In this document: positions 1 to 6,518 of the stretch, piece by piece
Position numbering within the stretch: the first letter of the stretch is position 1
Layout: every line of letters begins with the position of its first letter
Source of the DNA: Bacteroidota bacterium
Lineage (GTDB): Bacteria > Bacteroidota > Bacteroidia > Flavobacteriales > Flavobacteriaceae
Reading direction: 5' to 3'
DNA: 9,551 nucleotides
NCBI GenBank assembly: GCA_022601215.1
Contig: JAHZIZ010000434.1
Span: forward strand, 1 to 9,551
Translations under genes and position numbers: made by a program
The notes under the pieces: generated by a model
Told to the model about the DNA's origin: nothing
Database searches by the model: none
Seen by the model: only the letters and a program-made list of their open reading frames with translations

Positions 1-400
1 GTCCATGGACCAAGGCTAAAAACTCTCCTACATTATTAGTCCCCTGTTTAAAAGGTCCTTGATGAAAGAGTTGTTTATGAGTTTGCGTAGCTACGCCTCG
101 ATATTCCATAAGCCCAGGATTTCCACTTGAGGCGGCATCTACAGCAATAGAATATAAGTTGGGGTCACCATATTTTGCTTTCTCAGCAGCAGAAAGTGAT
201 TTCTTTTTTTTAGTGCCTTTTCCTTTGTAATCGGCATACTCTTTATTATACGCTTTCTTAGCCTCTTCAAAGGTTTCAAAAGACATATACTGTGCACCAC
301 TTACCCCTTTTATGGACAATTGACATTCTTTCCAGCTACCAAAGATGCCTGCCGGATTGCCATACCATACCACATAATATTTCTGCTTTTTTTTAGACAT
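1..400 (-). CDS. Ribonuclease H with N-terminal viroplasmin domain (partial, 3' end outside window)
   Basis: Probable type 1 ribonuclease H, which cuts the RNA strand of RNA-DNA hybrids. The visible 133 residues start MSKKKQKYYVVWYGNPAGIF. Residues about 8-51 match the small caulimovirus viroplasmin-like domain (YYVVWYGNPAGIFGSW, then SGAQYMSFETFEEAKKAY), a hybrid-binding fold found at the N-terminus of many RNases H. A lysine-rich linker (about 59-76) leads to the catalytic domain: VDAASSGNPG holds the first catalytic Asp (D88) and NNVGEFLAL the Glu (E126). The remaining acidic residues lie beyond the left edge. The ATG at 398-400 is 3 bases after the purN stop, so the two genes are probably cotranscribed and perhaps translationally coupled. 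The domain order is seen directly; activity is inferred from the family. Confidence 0.9.
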   Translation of the reverse strand, partial: MSKKKQKYYVVWYGNPAGIFGSWKECQLSIKGVSGAQYMSFETFEEAKKAYNKEYADYKGKGTKKKKSLSAAEKAKYGDPNLYSIAVDAASSGNPGLMEYRGVATQTHKQLFHQGPFKQGTNNVGEFLALVHG

Positions 401-403
401 ACA

Positions 404-1051
404 TTAAGATGATTGTGTCTCCCCTTCTTTTGAAGGTTGGGGATTATGGGGGTCTATGTTTGCGGAGCTTGTATTGTTTTCTTCTGAAAGAAGCAATGAA
501 GCTATTACTTTGGGAAAATGAGTATATTCTAATTGGTGTACTTTTTTCGCAACGTCCTCAGGGCTGTCCTCTGCGGTCACAGGGGTAGTTTTCTGACAAA
601 TAATGGCACCTTCATCATAGTGTTCATTCACATAATGTATGGTAATCCCTGTTTCTGATTCTCCATTGTTCACAACCGCATTATGAACATGATGCCCATA
701 CATTCCCTTTCCACCGTATTTCGGTAAAAGAGCGGGATGTATATTTACCACTTGATTTGGAAACTCTCGAAGAATTAATTCGGGAAATTTCCAAAGAAAT
801 CCGGCGAGTACAATTAAGTCTGGCGCATCTCTTTTTAGCAAAGAAAGCACTCCTTTTTCTGAAGTTAATTCCTCTTTTGTAAAGAACGAGGCCTTTGTTT
901 TCAAGGCTTTTGCGCGTTCAAGGACTTTGGCATCCTTCTTGTTTGACAGCACTCGAACGACCTCGGCTACTTCGCCTTGTTGAAAATACGTTATTATGTT
1001 TTGAGTGTTGGTACCACTACCCGAAGCAAAAATGACAATACGCTTCTTCAT
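404..1051 (-). CDS. purN: Phosphoribosylglycinamide formyltransferase
   Basis: Cytosolic GAR transformylase, which moves the formyl group of 10-formyltetrahydrofolate to glycinamide ribonucleotide (third step of purine synthesis). The N-terminal loop IFASGSGTN (residues 7-15) is the phosphate-binding part of the fold. The catalytic triad can be placed by comparison with E. coli N106/H108/D144: N103 and H105 in NIHPALLPKYGGKG, and D146 in HYDEGAI. The enzyme core appears to end near residue 188 (HFPKVIASLLL). The last 27 residues are low-complexity and hydrophilic, and part of them (200-211) is encoded by a palindromic repeat-like sequence, so this tail is probably not part of the ancestral protein. 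It is the first gene of a likely operon with the RNase H gene and is divergent from acpP. Confidence 0.95.
   Translation of the reverse strand: MKKRIVIFASGSGTNTQNIITYFQQGEVAEVVRVLSNKKDAKVLERAKALKTKASFFTKEELTSEKGVLSLLKRDAPDLIVLAGFLWKFPELILREFPNQVVNIHPALLPKYGGKGMYGHHVHNAVVNNGESETGITIHYVNEHYDEGAIICQKTTPVTAEDSPEDVAKKVHQLEYTHFPKVIASLLLSEENNTSSANIDPHNPQPSKEGETQSS
419..454. repeat. GC-rich palindromic repeat-like element inside the 3' end of purN
   Basis: The plus strand reads CCTTC (423-427), TTTT, GAAGG (432-436), a perfect 5-bp hairpin. CCCC (421-424) and GGGG (439-442) give an alternative outer pairing, and a G-rich run follows to 454. The block is much richer in C and G than the surroundings. 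Short intergenic repeats of the same style, with C-run and G-run arms, are common in Flavobacteriaceae as far as I recall. Here the block is read in frame as PurN residues 200-211 (D-PHNPQPSKEG-E). That it is a dispersed repeat is inference: only one copy is visible here. Confidence 0.5.
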
Positions 1052-1097
1052 AGAGAGTTAGTTGGGTTGTTAAGAAGTAAACAATTAAAATAAAATA

Positions 1098-1105
1098 CAA
1101 AAGTA
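1098..1105 (-). promoter_or_regulatory. Probable purN -7 promoter element (TACTTTTG)
   Basis: On the minus strand this reads TACTTTTG, an exact match to the Bacteroidota -7 consensus TAnnTTTG, 46 bases before the purN ATG. No clear TTG is seen at the expected -33 spacing (only a T-run), so the -35-like half is weak or absent. The same eight bases occur in front of the SH3-domain gene. Confidence 0.5.
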
Positions 1106-1169
1106 CGGCAATCAGGATTTACTTCGCCTAAAAATGTTTACATTGAAGACACATTTTATCTTTAAAGTA

Positions 1170-1198
1170 TTGTTTTAAATTAAAATATTTTATTTTTG
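1170..1198 (+). promoter_or_regulatory. Probable acpP-fabF-rnc promoter (TTG / TATTTTTG)
   Basis: TTG at 1170-1172 and TATTTTTG at 1191-1198 are separated by 18 bases. This fits the Bacteroidota primary sigma factor pattern (TTG near -33, TAnnTTTG near -7). Transcription would begin near 1203-1206, leaving an AT-rich leader of about 25 bases with no Shine-Dalgarno sequence before the ATG at 1231. Confidence 0.65.
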
Positions 1199-1230
1199 CC
1201 ACTTATAATTAAATCTAAAAATAAAGAATT

Positions 1231-1464
1231 ATGTCAGACATTGCATCAAGAGTTAAAGCGATTATCGTAGACAAATTAGGTGTTGACGAAAACGAAGTTG
1301 TAACAGAAGCTAGCTTCACAAACGACTTAGGAGCAGACTCACTAGATACGGTTGAGCTTATTATGGAATTCGAAAAAGAATTCGACATTCAGATTCCAGA
1401 CGATCAAGCTGAAAATATAGCGACTGTAGGTCAAGCTATTTCATACATAGAAGAGGCTAAATAA
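1231..1464 (+). CDS. acpP: Acyl carrier protein
   Basis: Small acidic cytosolic carrier that holds growing acyl chains on a 4'-phosphopantetheine arm during type II fatty-acid synthesis. The 77-residue length is normal. The modification site is Ser37 in the classic [10 protein letters not shown] motif (residues 34-43), followed by the acidic recognition helix II ([18 protein letters not shown]). The ATG follows an AT-rich leader with no Shine-Dalgarno sequence, as is usual in Bacteroidota. It is the first gene of the acpP-fabF-rnc unit, 13 bases before fabF, and so sits next to the condensing enzyme that uses it as a substrate carrier. Identification is secure. Confidence 0.98.
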   Translation: MSDIASRVKAIIVDKLGVDENEVVTEASFTNDLGADSLDTVELIMEFEKEFDIQIPDDQAENIATVGQAISYIEEAK

Positions 1465-1477
1465 AACTACTTCTTCT

Positions 1478-2731
1478 ATGGAATTAAAGCGAGTTGTAGT
1501 AACAGGTCTTGGTGCCCTCACTCCCATTGGTAGTAACATTTCAGAATATTGGGATGGATTAAAAAATGGTAAGAGTGGCTGTGCGCCTATCACTTATTTT
1601 GATGCTGAAAAGTTCAAAACGAAATTCGCTTGCGAAGTAAAAAATTACAATCCACAGGATCATTTTGATAGGAAAGAAGCCCGAAAACTAGATCGTTTTG
1701 CGCAGTATGCCTTAGTTTCAAGTTCTGAAGCTATTGAGGACGCCAAAATTGACTTGGATAGCGTTGACAAATTTAGAGTTGGTGTTATTTGGGGAGCTGG
1801 TATAGGAGGGTTAAAAACCTTTCAGGATGAGGTGATAAATTTTGCAGAAGGGGATGGAACGCCACGTTTCAACCCCTTCTTTATTCCAAAAATGATTGCA
1901 GATATTGCCCCGGGTAATATCTCTATCAAACATGGGTTTATGGGACCCAACTATACAACGGTTTCGGCCTGTGCTTCTTCAGCAAATGCTATGATAGATG
2001 CCTTAAACTATATTCGTTTAGGTCACTGTGATATTATTGTTACTGGAGGTAGTGAAGCGGCAGTTACTCGAGCAGGAATGGGTGGTTTTAATGCCATGCA
2101 TGCGCTGTCAACAAGAAATGAATCCCCACAAACAGCTTCAAGACCTTTTGATGCGACTCGTGATGGTTTTGTTTTAGGTGAAGGTGCGGGAGCATTGATC
2201 CTTGAAGAATACGAACACGCTAAAAAGCGTGGTGCAAAAATCTACGCCGAAGTTGTGGGTGGAGGAATGTCTAGTGATGCCTATCACATGACAGCTCCGC
2301 ATCCCGATGGTATTGGTGTAGAACGTGTAATGCTTAATTGCTTACGCGACGCTGGAATGACGCCAGATCAGGTAGATGCCATTAATACCCATGGAACGTC
2401 TACGCCTTTGGGTGATGTGGCCGAACTAAAGGCCATTTCCAAAATATTTGGTGCTCATACTAATAGTATCAATATTAATTCTACTAAATCGATGACAGGG
2501 CACTTATTAGGTGCTGCCGGAGCTATAGAAGCTATTGCATCGATCTTGGCAATGGAACACAGTTTAGTTCCACCTACGATTAACCACACTACGGTTGACG
2601 AAAATATAGATCCATCACTCAACCTTACGCTCAACAAAGCACAGCCAAGGGCTGTTAATGTAGCAATGAGTAACACCTTTGGTTTTGGCGGTCATAACGC
2701 TTGTATTTTATTCAAGAAGTTAGACGCTTAG
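1478..2731 (+). CDS. fabF: Beta-ketoacyl-ACP synthase II
   Basis: Condensing enzyme of type II fatty-acid synthesis, which joins malonyl-ACP to an acyl-ACP with loss of CO2. The 417 residues form a complete two-half thiolase fold. The catalytic triad is visible: Cys165 in VSACASS, His305 in NTHGTSTPLGD and His342 in KSMTGHLLGAAGA, with the conserved Lys337 and the C-terminal gating loop NTFGFGGHN (399-407). His at both later positions marks the KAS I/II class rather than FabH, and the length and acpP linkage favour FabF over FabB. It begins 13 bases after acpP and ends 6 bases before rnc. No internal promoter or terminator is seen, so it depends on the acpP promoter. Confidence 0.97.
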   Translation: MELKRVVVTGLGALTPIGSNISEYWDGLKNGKSGCAPITYFDAEKFKTKFACEVKNYNPQDHFDRKEARKLDRFAQYALVSSSEAIEDAKIDLDSVDKFRVGVIWGAGIGGLKTFQDEVINFAEGDGTPRFNPFFIPKMIADIAPGNISIKHGFMGPNYTTVSACASSANAMIDALNYIRLGHCDIIVTGGSEAAVTRAGMGGFNAMHALSTRNESPQTASRPFDATRDGFVLGEGAGALILEEYEHAKKRGAKIYAEVVGGGMSSDAYHMTAPHPDGIGVERVMLNCLRDAGMTPDQVDAINTHGTSTPLGDVAELKAISKIFGAHTNSININSTKSMTGHLLGAAGAIEAIASILAMEHSLVPPTINHTTVDENIDPSLNLTLNKAQPRAVNVAMSNTFGFGGHNACILFKKLDA

Positions 2732-2737
2732 ACCTCT

Positions 2738-3478
2738 ATGACTTCCCTCAAAAACATATTCAATTCCCGTTCTGACAAGGACGGAGAATTTTACGTACAA
2801 CTAAAAAAAATATTGGGATATAAACCCACTAATATTGACGTGTACGAAGAGGCTTTTACGCATCGTTCTATGAACAGTACCAATACCAATGGGCGTCCTC
2901 AAAATTACGAGCGTTTAGAGTTTTTGGGAGATGCCATGTTGGGATCTGTTATTGCAGCTCACCTTTTTAAAAAAGTGCCAGAAGGCAATGAGGGATACCT
3001 CACTAAAATGCGATCTAAAGTTGTAAGTAGAGAGCATCTCAACGAATTAGGTAGAGATCTTAACTTAATCAACCTGGTAAAGACGAATATTTCAACCAAG
3101 CAATTCGGAGAAAACATTCATGGCAATGTTTTCGAAGCTCTAGTGGGAGCTATTTATTTAGATAAAGGATATAAAGGTTGTGAGAAATTTATTCATCGTC
3201 GTGTGATCAAACCCTATGTGGATATTCAAAAACTAGAAGGGAAAATCATTAGCTATAAAAGTCTTTTTATAGAGTGGTGTCAGAAAAATAAGAAACCCTT
3301 TAAATTCAATACTTACGAAGATACAGGCAAAGATCCGTTGAAGCATTTTGCTGTAAAACTTGAGTTGGAACAACATACGGTGGCAAAAGCACGAGCCACT
3401 TCAAAGAAAAAGGCAGAGGAGCGCGCAGCGAAAAGAGCGTACTATAAATTGCAAAAAGAGATGAAAATTCAGTCGTAA
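2738..3478 (+). CDS. rnc: Ribonuclease III
   Basis: Double-strand-specific endoribonuclease that matures rRNA precursors and processes structured or antisense RNA pairs. The catalytic domain (about 20-165) carries the signature ERLEFLGDA (58-66), with E58, E61 and D65 matching E. coli E38, E41 and D45. The second acidic cluster reads GNVFEALVGAIYLDKGY: E133 matches the essential E117, but the E. coli D114 position is Asn130. A double-stranded RNA-binding domain follows (about 171-240), ending in the basic helix ATSKKKAEERAAKRAYYKL. At 246 residues it is slightly longer than E. coli Rnc because of an N-terminal extension. The ATG is 6 bases after the fabF stop. The fabF-rnc linkage is, as far as I recall, typical of this phylum. 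Confidence 0.96.
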   Translation: MTSLKNIFNSRSDKDGEFYVQLKKILGYKPTNIDVYEEAFTHRSMNSTNTNGRPQNYERLEFLGDAMLGSVIAAHLFKKVPEGNEGYLTKMRSKVVSREHLNELGRDLNLINLVKTNISTKQFGENIHGNVFEALVGAIYLDKGYKGCEKFIHRRVIKPYVDIQKLEGKIISYKSLFIEWCQKNKKPFKFNTYEDTGKDPLKHFAVKLELEQHTVAKARATSKKKAEERAAKRAYYKLQKEMKIQS

Positions 3479-3537
3479 TAGAATGGCATTTCATTTTTCC
3501 CAAACGTTTTCGTATACAATTAGCTTAAATTTAATCC

Positions 3538-3550
3538 ATACCGTCGGTAT
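3538..3550. repeat. Short perfect inverted repeat ATACCG-T-CGGTAT
   Basis: Perfect 6-bp arms around one central T, in the otherwise AT-rich gap between rnc and the IPExxxVDY gene. No T-run follows, so it does not look like a terminator. The two-fold symmetry would suit a dimeric DNA-binding protein, but no regulator is identifiable and chance is not excluded. Confidence 0.35.
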
Positions 3551-3567
3551 AGTACCAAAAACTATTT

Positions 3568-3587
3568 CTATTTTTAATAAAAAATAG
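3568..3587. repeat. 8-bp inverted repeat directly before the IPExxxVDY start codon
   Basis: CTATTTTT (3568-3575), loop AATA, AAAAATAG (3580-3587): a perfect 8-bp stem with a four-base loop, ending three bases before the ATG at 3591. The stem is nearly all A-T pairs and would be weak as RNA. It covers the AGG of AGGAA, the only Shine-Dalgarno-like string close to a start codon that I noted here, so it could modulate translation, or simply reflect AT-rich composition. Confidence 0.4.
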
Positions 3588-3590
3588 GAA

Positions 3591-4079
3591 ATGGCGGTTC
3601 ATAAAATAATCTTAGATGATGATCTAGGTGAGGAGTATTCACTACTCGCTATTCATTGTAGTGAGGAGCCGTTCAAGTTGGCTTTTTTGTTGAATAAATA
3701 CCTGCAGTTGCGTCTGAAAAGACAGGCTGCCGATTTGGAGTTTATAGTTGATGATACCGCCGCTAGTTTTCCTATTTTCGAGTTTGTGGATGAATTTCAG
3801 TATACCACCTATTACCTAGTAAGTAATAAATGTAAGCTGAAAGTAGCCCAAGAAGAAAATGCTGGGGGTTTGTTTGCAACCCTTTCGGAAAGAACGGTAA
3901 CCAAAACTCTGTTGCCTGAATTTAAGAATGTAGATTTTTTCTTGAAGATAGAATCCGATTTCGATCAAGTACCTCTTAGAAAAAACATCGCCTTATTAAA
4001 CGAAATTAACCAAGTGATTTCGGCATATACTGTCGATAACGAAAGCATAAAATCACAACATCACTTAATATTTAACTAA
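3591..4079 (+). CDS. IPExxxVDY family protein (function unknown)
   Basis: A 162-residue protein with no signal peptide or membrane segment, so probably cytosolic. It carries LPEFKNVDF (108-116), a variant of the IPExxxVDY motif that names a small Bacteroidota family of unknown function. The N-terminal part (about 15-85) alternates short hydrophobic and acidic stretches (LLAIHCSEEPFKLAFLLNKY, FPIFEFVDEF). No catalytic motif is recognisable. The stop codon TAA is followed at once by the pyk ATG, so the two genes are almost certainly cotranscribed and perhaps translationally coupled. A role linked to pyruvate kinase or central carbon flux is possible but rests on neighbourhood only. The ATG is supported by AGGAA just upstream. 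Confidence 0.85.
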   Translation: MAVHKIILDDDLGEEYSLLAIHCSEEPFKLAFLLNKYLQLRLKRQAADLEFIVDDTAASFPIFEFVDEFQYTTYYLVSNKCKLKVAQEENAGGLFATLSERTVTKTLLPEFKNVDFFLKIESDFDQVPLRKNIALLNEINQVISAYTVDNESIKSQHHLIFN

Positions 4080-5507
4080 ATGCCATCTCAAAAGAAAACT
4101 AAGATCGTAGCTACCTTAGGGCCCGCTACCAGCAGTAAGAAAACCCTAAAGAAAATGATTCTTGCCGGGGTAAATGTATTTCGAATTAATTTCTCTCATG
4201 CCGATTATGAGGACGTGAAGGAGCGCGTTATTATGATACGAGAACTAGGAAAGGAACTAGGAACCAGTACTGCCATTCTCGGGGATTTACAGGGACCTAA
4301 ACTTCGAGTAGGGGTTATGAAAGAAGAGGTGGTAGTGCAACCAGGTGATACCATTGATTTCTGTACTGGAGATGAGTTTGAAGGAACCCGCAAAAGGGTT
4401 TATATGAACTATGACAATTTTCCTCAGGATGTTAAGAAAGGAGAACGTGTGCTTTTAGACGATGGGAAATTGATGTTCGAAGTAGTGAAGACCAATAAGA
4501 AAGATACGGTAACCACTAAGGTAATTCAGGGAGGTCCGCTCCGTTCTAAAAAGGGAGTTAATTTACCGAACACGAATATTTCGCTACCAGCCTTAACAGA
4601 TAAAGATAAAGAAGATGCCGTGTTTGCTATTTCTCAACAAGTGGATTGGATTGCTTTATCTTTTGTACGTCATGCAGATGATCTTAAAGAGTTGCAAGCC
4701 CTTATTGAAGCCCATAGTGAGCATAAAATTCCAATTATAGCCAAGATAGAGAAACCTGAAGCGGTTCAGAATATCGATAAAATTGTGGCGTACTGTGATG
4801 GTTTAATGGTCGCCAGAGGAGATCTAGGGGTAGAAGTGCCTGCTGAAGAAGTACCCCTTATTCAGAAAGAATTAGTGCTTACTGCCAAGAGAGCTAGAAT
4901 TCCGGTAATTATAGCCACACAAATGATGGAAACTATGATTACTTCTTTAACGCCAACTCGAGCAGAAGTAAATGATGTGGCTAACTCCGTGATGGATGGA
5001 GCCGATGCCGTGATGCTTTCGGGGGAAACTTCCGTAGGGAAATATCCCGTTCAGGTAATCGAAAAAATGGCCAATATTTGCAAGCAAGTTGAGGGAAGTG
5101 AATTGATACAAGTTCCTCAACTCCCACCACATATTAGGACCAACAGATATATTACCAAATCCGTTTGTTATCATGCGGCAATTATGGCTAACGAAATTGA
5201 AGCCAAAGCTATCTGTACGCTAACCAATAGTGGTTATACGGCCTTTCAAATTTCGGCCTGGAGACCAAGCGCACACATACTTGTCTACACTTCTAACCAT
5301 AGAATACTTTCAAGGCTTAATTTGCTGTGGGGCGTAAAGGCCTTTTATTATGACAAGTTTGTCAGTACCGATGAGACGGTGCAGGATGTGAATAGAATTG
5401 CTCATGAAAAAGGCTTTGTAGAGAAAGGGGATTATCTTATCAATCTTGCTGCCATGCCTATTGTAGACAAAGGAATGGTGAATACGCTAAGAGTTTCTCA
5501 AGTATAA
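4080..5507 (+). CDS. pyk: Pyruvate kinase
   Basis: Last step of glycolysis: phosphoenolpyruvate plus ADP gives pyruvate plus ATP, in the cytosol. The 475-residue protein has the A, B and C domains without an additional C-terminal domain. Visible active-site elements are VFRINFSH (R35, N37, S39), GDLQGPKLR (D69, R76), AKIEKPEA (K222, E224), ARGDLG (D248), TQMMETM (280-286) and TRAEVNDVANSVMDG. The B-domain lid lies between about residues 78 and 180. L70, Q71 and K74 in the GDLQGPK stretch match the class described as K+-independent (Lys at the rabbit muscle Glu117 position). The start ATG abuts the stop of the IPExxxVDY gene with no Shine-Dalgarno space, and the next gene follows after 11 bases. 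Confidence 0.98.
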   Translation: MPSQKKTKIVATLGPATSSKKTLKKMILAGVNVFRINFSHADYEDVKERVIMIRELGKELGTSTAILGDLQGPKLRVGVMKEEVVVQPGDTIDFCTGDEFEGTRKRVYMNYDNFPQDVKKGERVLLDDGKLMFEVVKTNKKDTVTTKVIQGGPLRSKKGVNLPNTNISLPALTDKDKEDAVFAISQQVDWIALSFVRHADDLKELQALIEAHSEHKIPIIAKIEKPEAVQNIDKIVAYCDGLMVARGDLGVEVPAEEVPLIQKELVLTAKRARIPVIIATQMMETMITSLTPTRAEVNDVANSVMDGADAVMLSGETSVGKYPVQVIEKMANICKQVEGSELIQVPQLPPHIRTNRYITKSVCYHAAIMANEIEAKAICTLTNSGYTAFQISAWRPSAHILVYTSNHRILSRLNLLWGVKAFYYDKFVSTDETVQDVNRIAHEKGFVEKGDYLINLAAMPIVDKGMVNTLRVSQV

Positions 5508-5518
5508 ATTGTTTTAAT

Positions 5519-6379
5519 ATGAAAGCGTTGTTTTGGAGAATAAGTGCCGTGTTACTAACGATTATGGCTTTTCCCTCCTGTACAACCTTGCAATGGCGCG
5601 AAACTGATAGTGAAATTACCGAGCGATTTCAGAAGAAAAACATACCGTCAAAAGTTTCTTACTATGCGGTAGATTCTCTTGATCTTACCATTAGAATACA
5701 AGAGGTTAGTCGTCCAAATAACAAAATCAATCTTGTTTTTTTCCATGGTTCTCCCAGCTCGCTTTCTGCCTGGAATGCTTATTTACAGGATACTACGTTA
5801 TTGAAAAAAGCGAATATGATTGCCATTGATAGACCGGGTTACGGCTACTCGAATTTTGGTGATGAAATGCCAGATATTACGCTGCAGGCGGATATTATGA
5901 GTGCACTATTTAAGGCATACGAATTGGAAAATGTTATTGCTATAGGTTCCTCCTATGGCGGGCCTTTGGCGGCAAGAGTGGCTGTTTTAAATAGCAATGT
6001 CAAAGGAGTTGTCATGATCTCTCCCGCGATTGATCCCGAGCAAGAGAAACATATTAAAGGGGTCTTGTGGACTCAGTTCTGGCTAACTCGATGGATGGTT
6101 CCTACTGGTTATAGAGTCGCTGGAGATGAAAAGATGGTACATGCCAAAGAATTAGCGAGATTAGAAAAAGACTGGAAGGAGTTAGGGGTTCCGGTCATTC
6201 ATATTCACGGTGATAAGGATGACATTGTGCCGTATGGGAATGTAAATTATACCAAAGAAACCTTCCCTACTATTGAGATTATCACGACCCCTAATACGGG
6301 GCATGAAATTGCATGGGGAAGACCAGAATTGATAAAACCCCATGTAGATAAATTGATAGAGAAGATAGTTCAAGATTAA
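5519..6379 (+). CDS. Alpha/beta hydrolase, probable lipoprotein
   Basis: A 286-residue alpha/beta-hydrolase-fold protein; the substrate cannot be told from sequence. The first 21 residues form a hydrophobic signal ending FPSCTT, and Cys21 is a plausible lipidation site although the lipobox is not canonical. The oxyanion-region motif is FFHGSPSS (74-81). The nucleophile is Ser145 in GSSYGG (143-148), the acid probably Asp234 in HGDKDDIVP, and the base His262 in NTGHEIAW. The fold is complete, with the cap region around 170-215. It starts 11 bases after pyk, so it is probably the last gene of that transcript and ends before the terminator at 6465-6498. It may be an esterase or lipase facing the periplasm or outer membrane; function and localisation are inferred. 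Confidence 0.85.
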   Translation: MKALFWRISAVLLTIMAFPSCTTLQWRETDSEITERFQKKNIPSKVSYYAVDSLDLTIRIQEVSRPNNKINLVFFHGSPSSLSAWNAYLQDTTLLKKANMIAIDRPGYGYSNFGDEMPDITLQADIMSALFKAYELENVIAIGSSYGGPLAARVAVLNSNVKGVVMISPAIDPEQEKHIKGVLWTQFWLTRWMVPTGYRVAGDEKMVHAKELARLEKDWKELGVPVIHIHGDKDDIVPYGNVNYTKETFPTIEIITTPNTGHEIAWGRPELIKPHVDKLIEKIVQD

Positions 6380-6464
6380 GTTAATTTACAAAAGTGGAAT
6401 ATTCATTACTAGAGACTATGATAATGATGTTGTAGACCAATTAAGTCGAGACCTTACCATGAGC

Positions 6465-6498
6465 AAAAAAAAATACCAAGCCTATGGCTTGGTATTTT
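6465..6498. terminator. Bidirectional intrinsic terminator
   Basis: AAAATACCAAGCC (6470-6482), loop TAT, GGCTTGGTATTTT (6486-6498): a perfect 13-bp stem. On the minus strand the stem is followed by a T-run (complement of A6465-A6473), and on the plus strand by TTTTATA. It sits between the convergent alpha/beta hydrolase and SH3-domain genes and can end both transcripts. The T-run favours the minus direction. Confidence 0.9.
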
Positions 6499-6518
6499 AT
6501 ATGATTGTATAAAACAGG

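Noticed and set aside
2455..2676. 73-codon minus-strand frame inside fabF
   Set aside because: It lies fully within the fabF coding sequence and has no family-like motifs; it is a shadow frame. The same applies to the minus-strand frames inside rnc, pyk and the hydrolase, and the plus-strand frames inside dinB.
6369..6512. Open frame of about 47 codons (contains SGIFITRDYDNDVVDQLSRD) between the hydrolase gene and the terminator
   Set aside because: The only ATGs are far downstream (the first at 6459), the frame runs through the terminator hairpin and it matches no family I recognise. It could be a gene remnant, but support is too weak.
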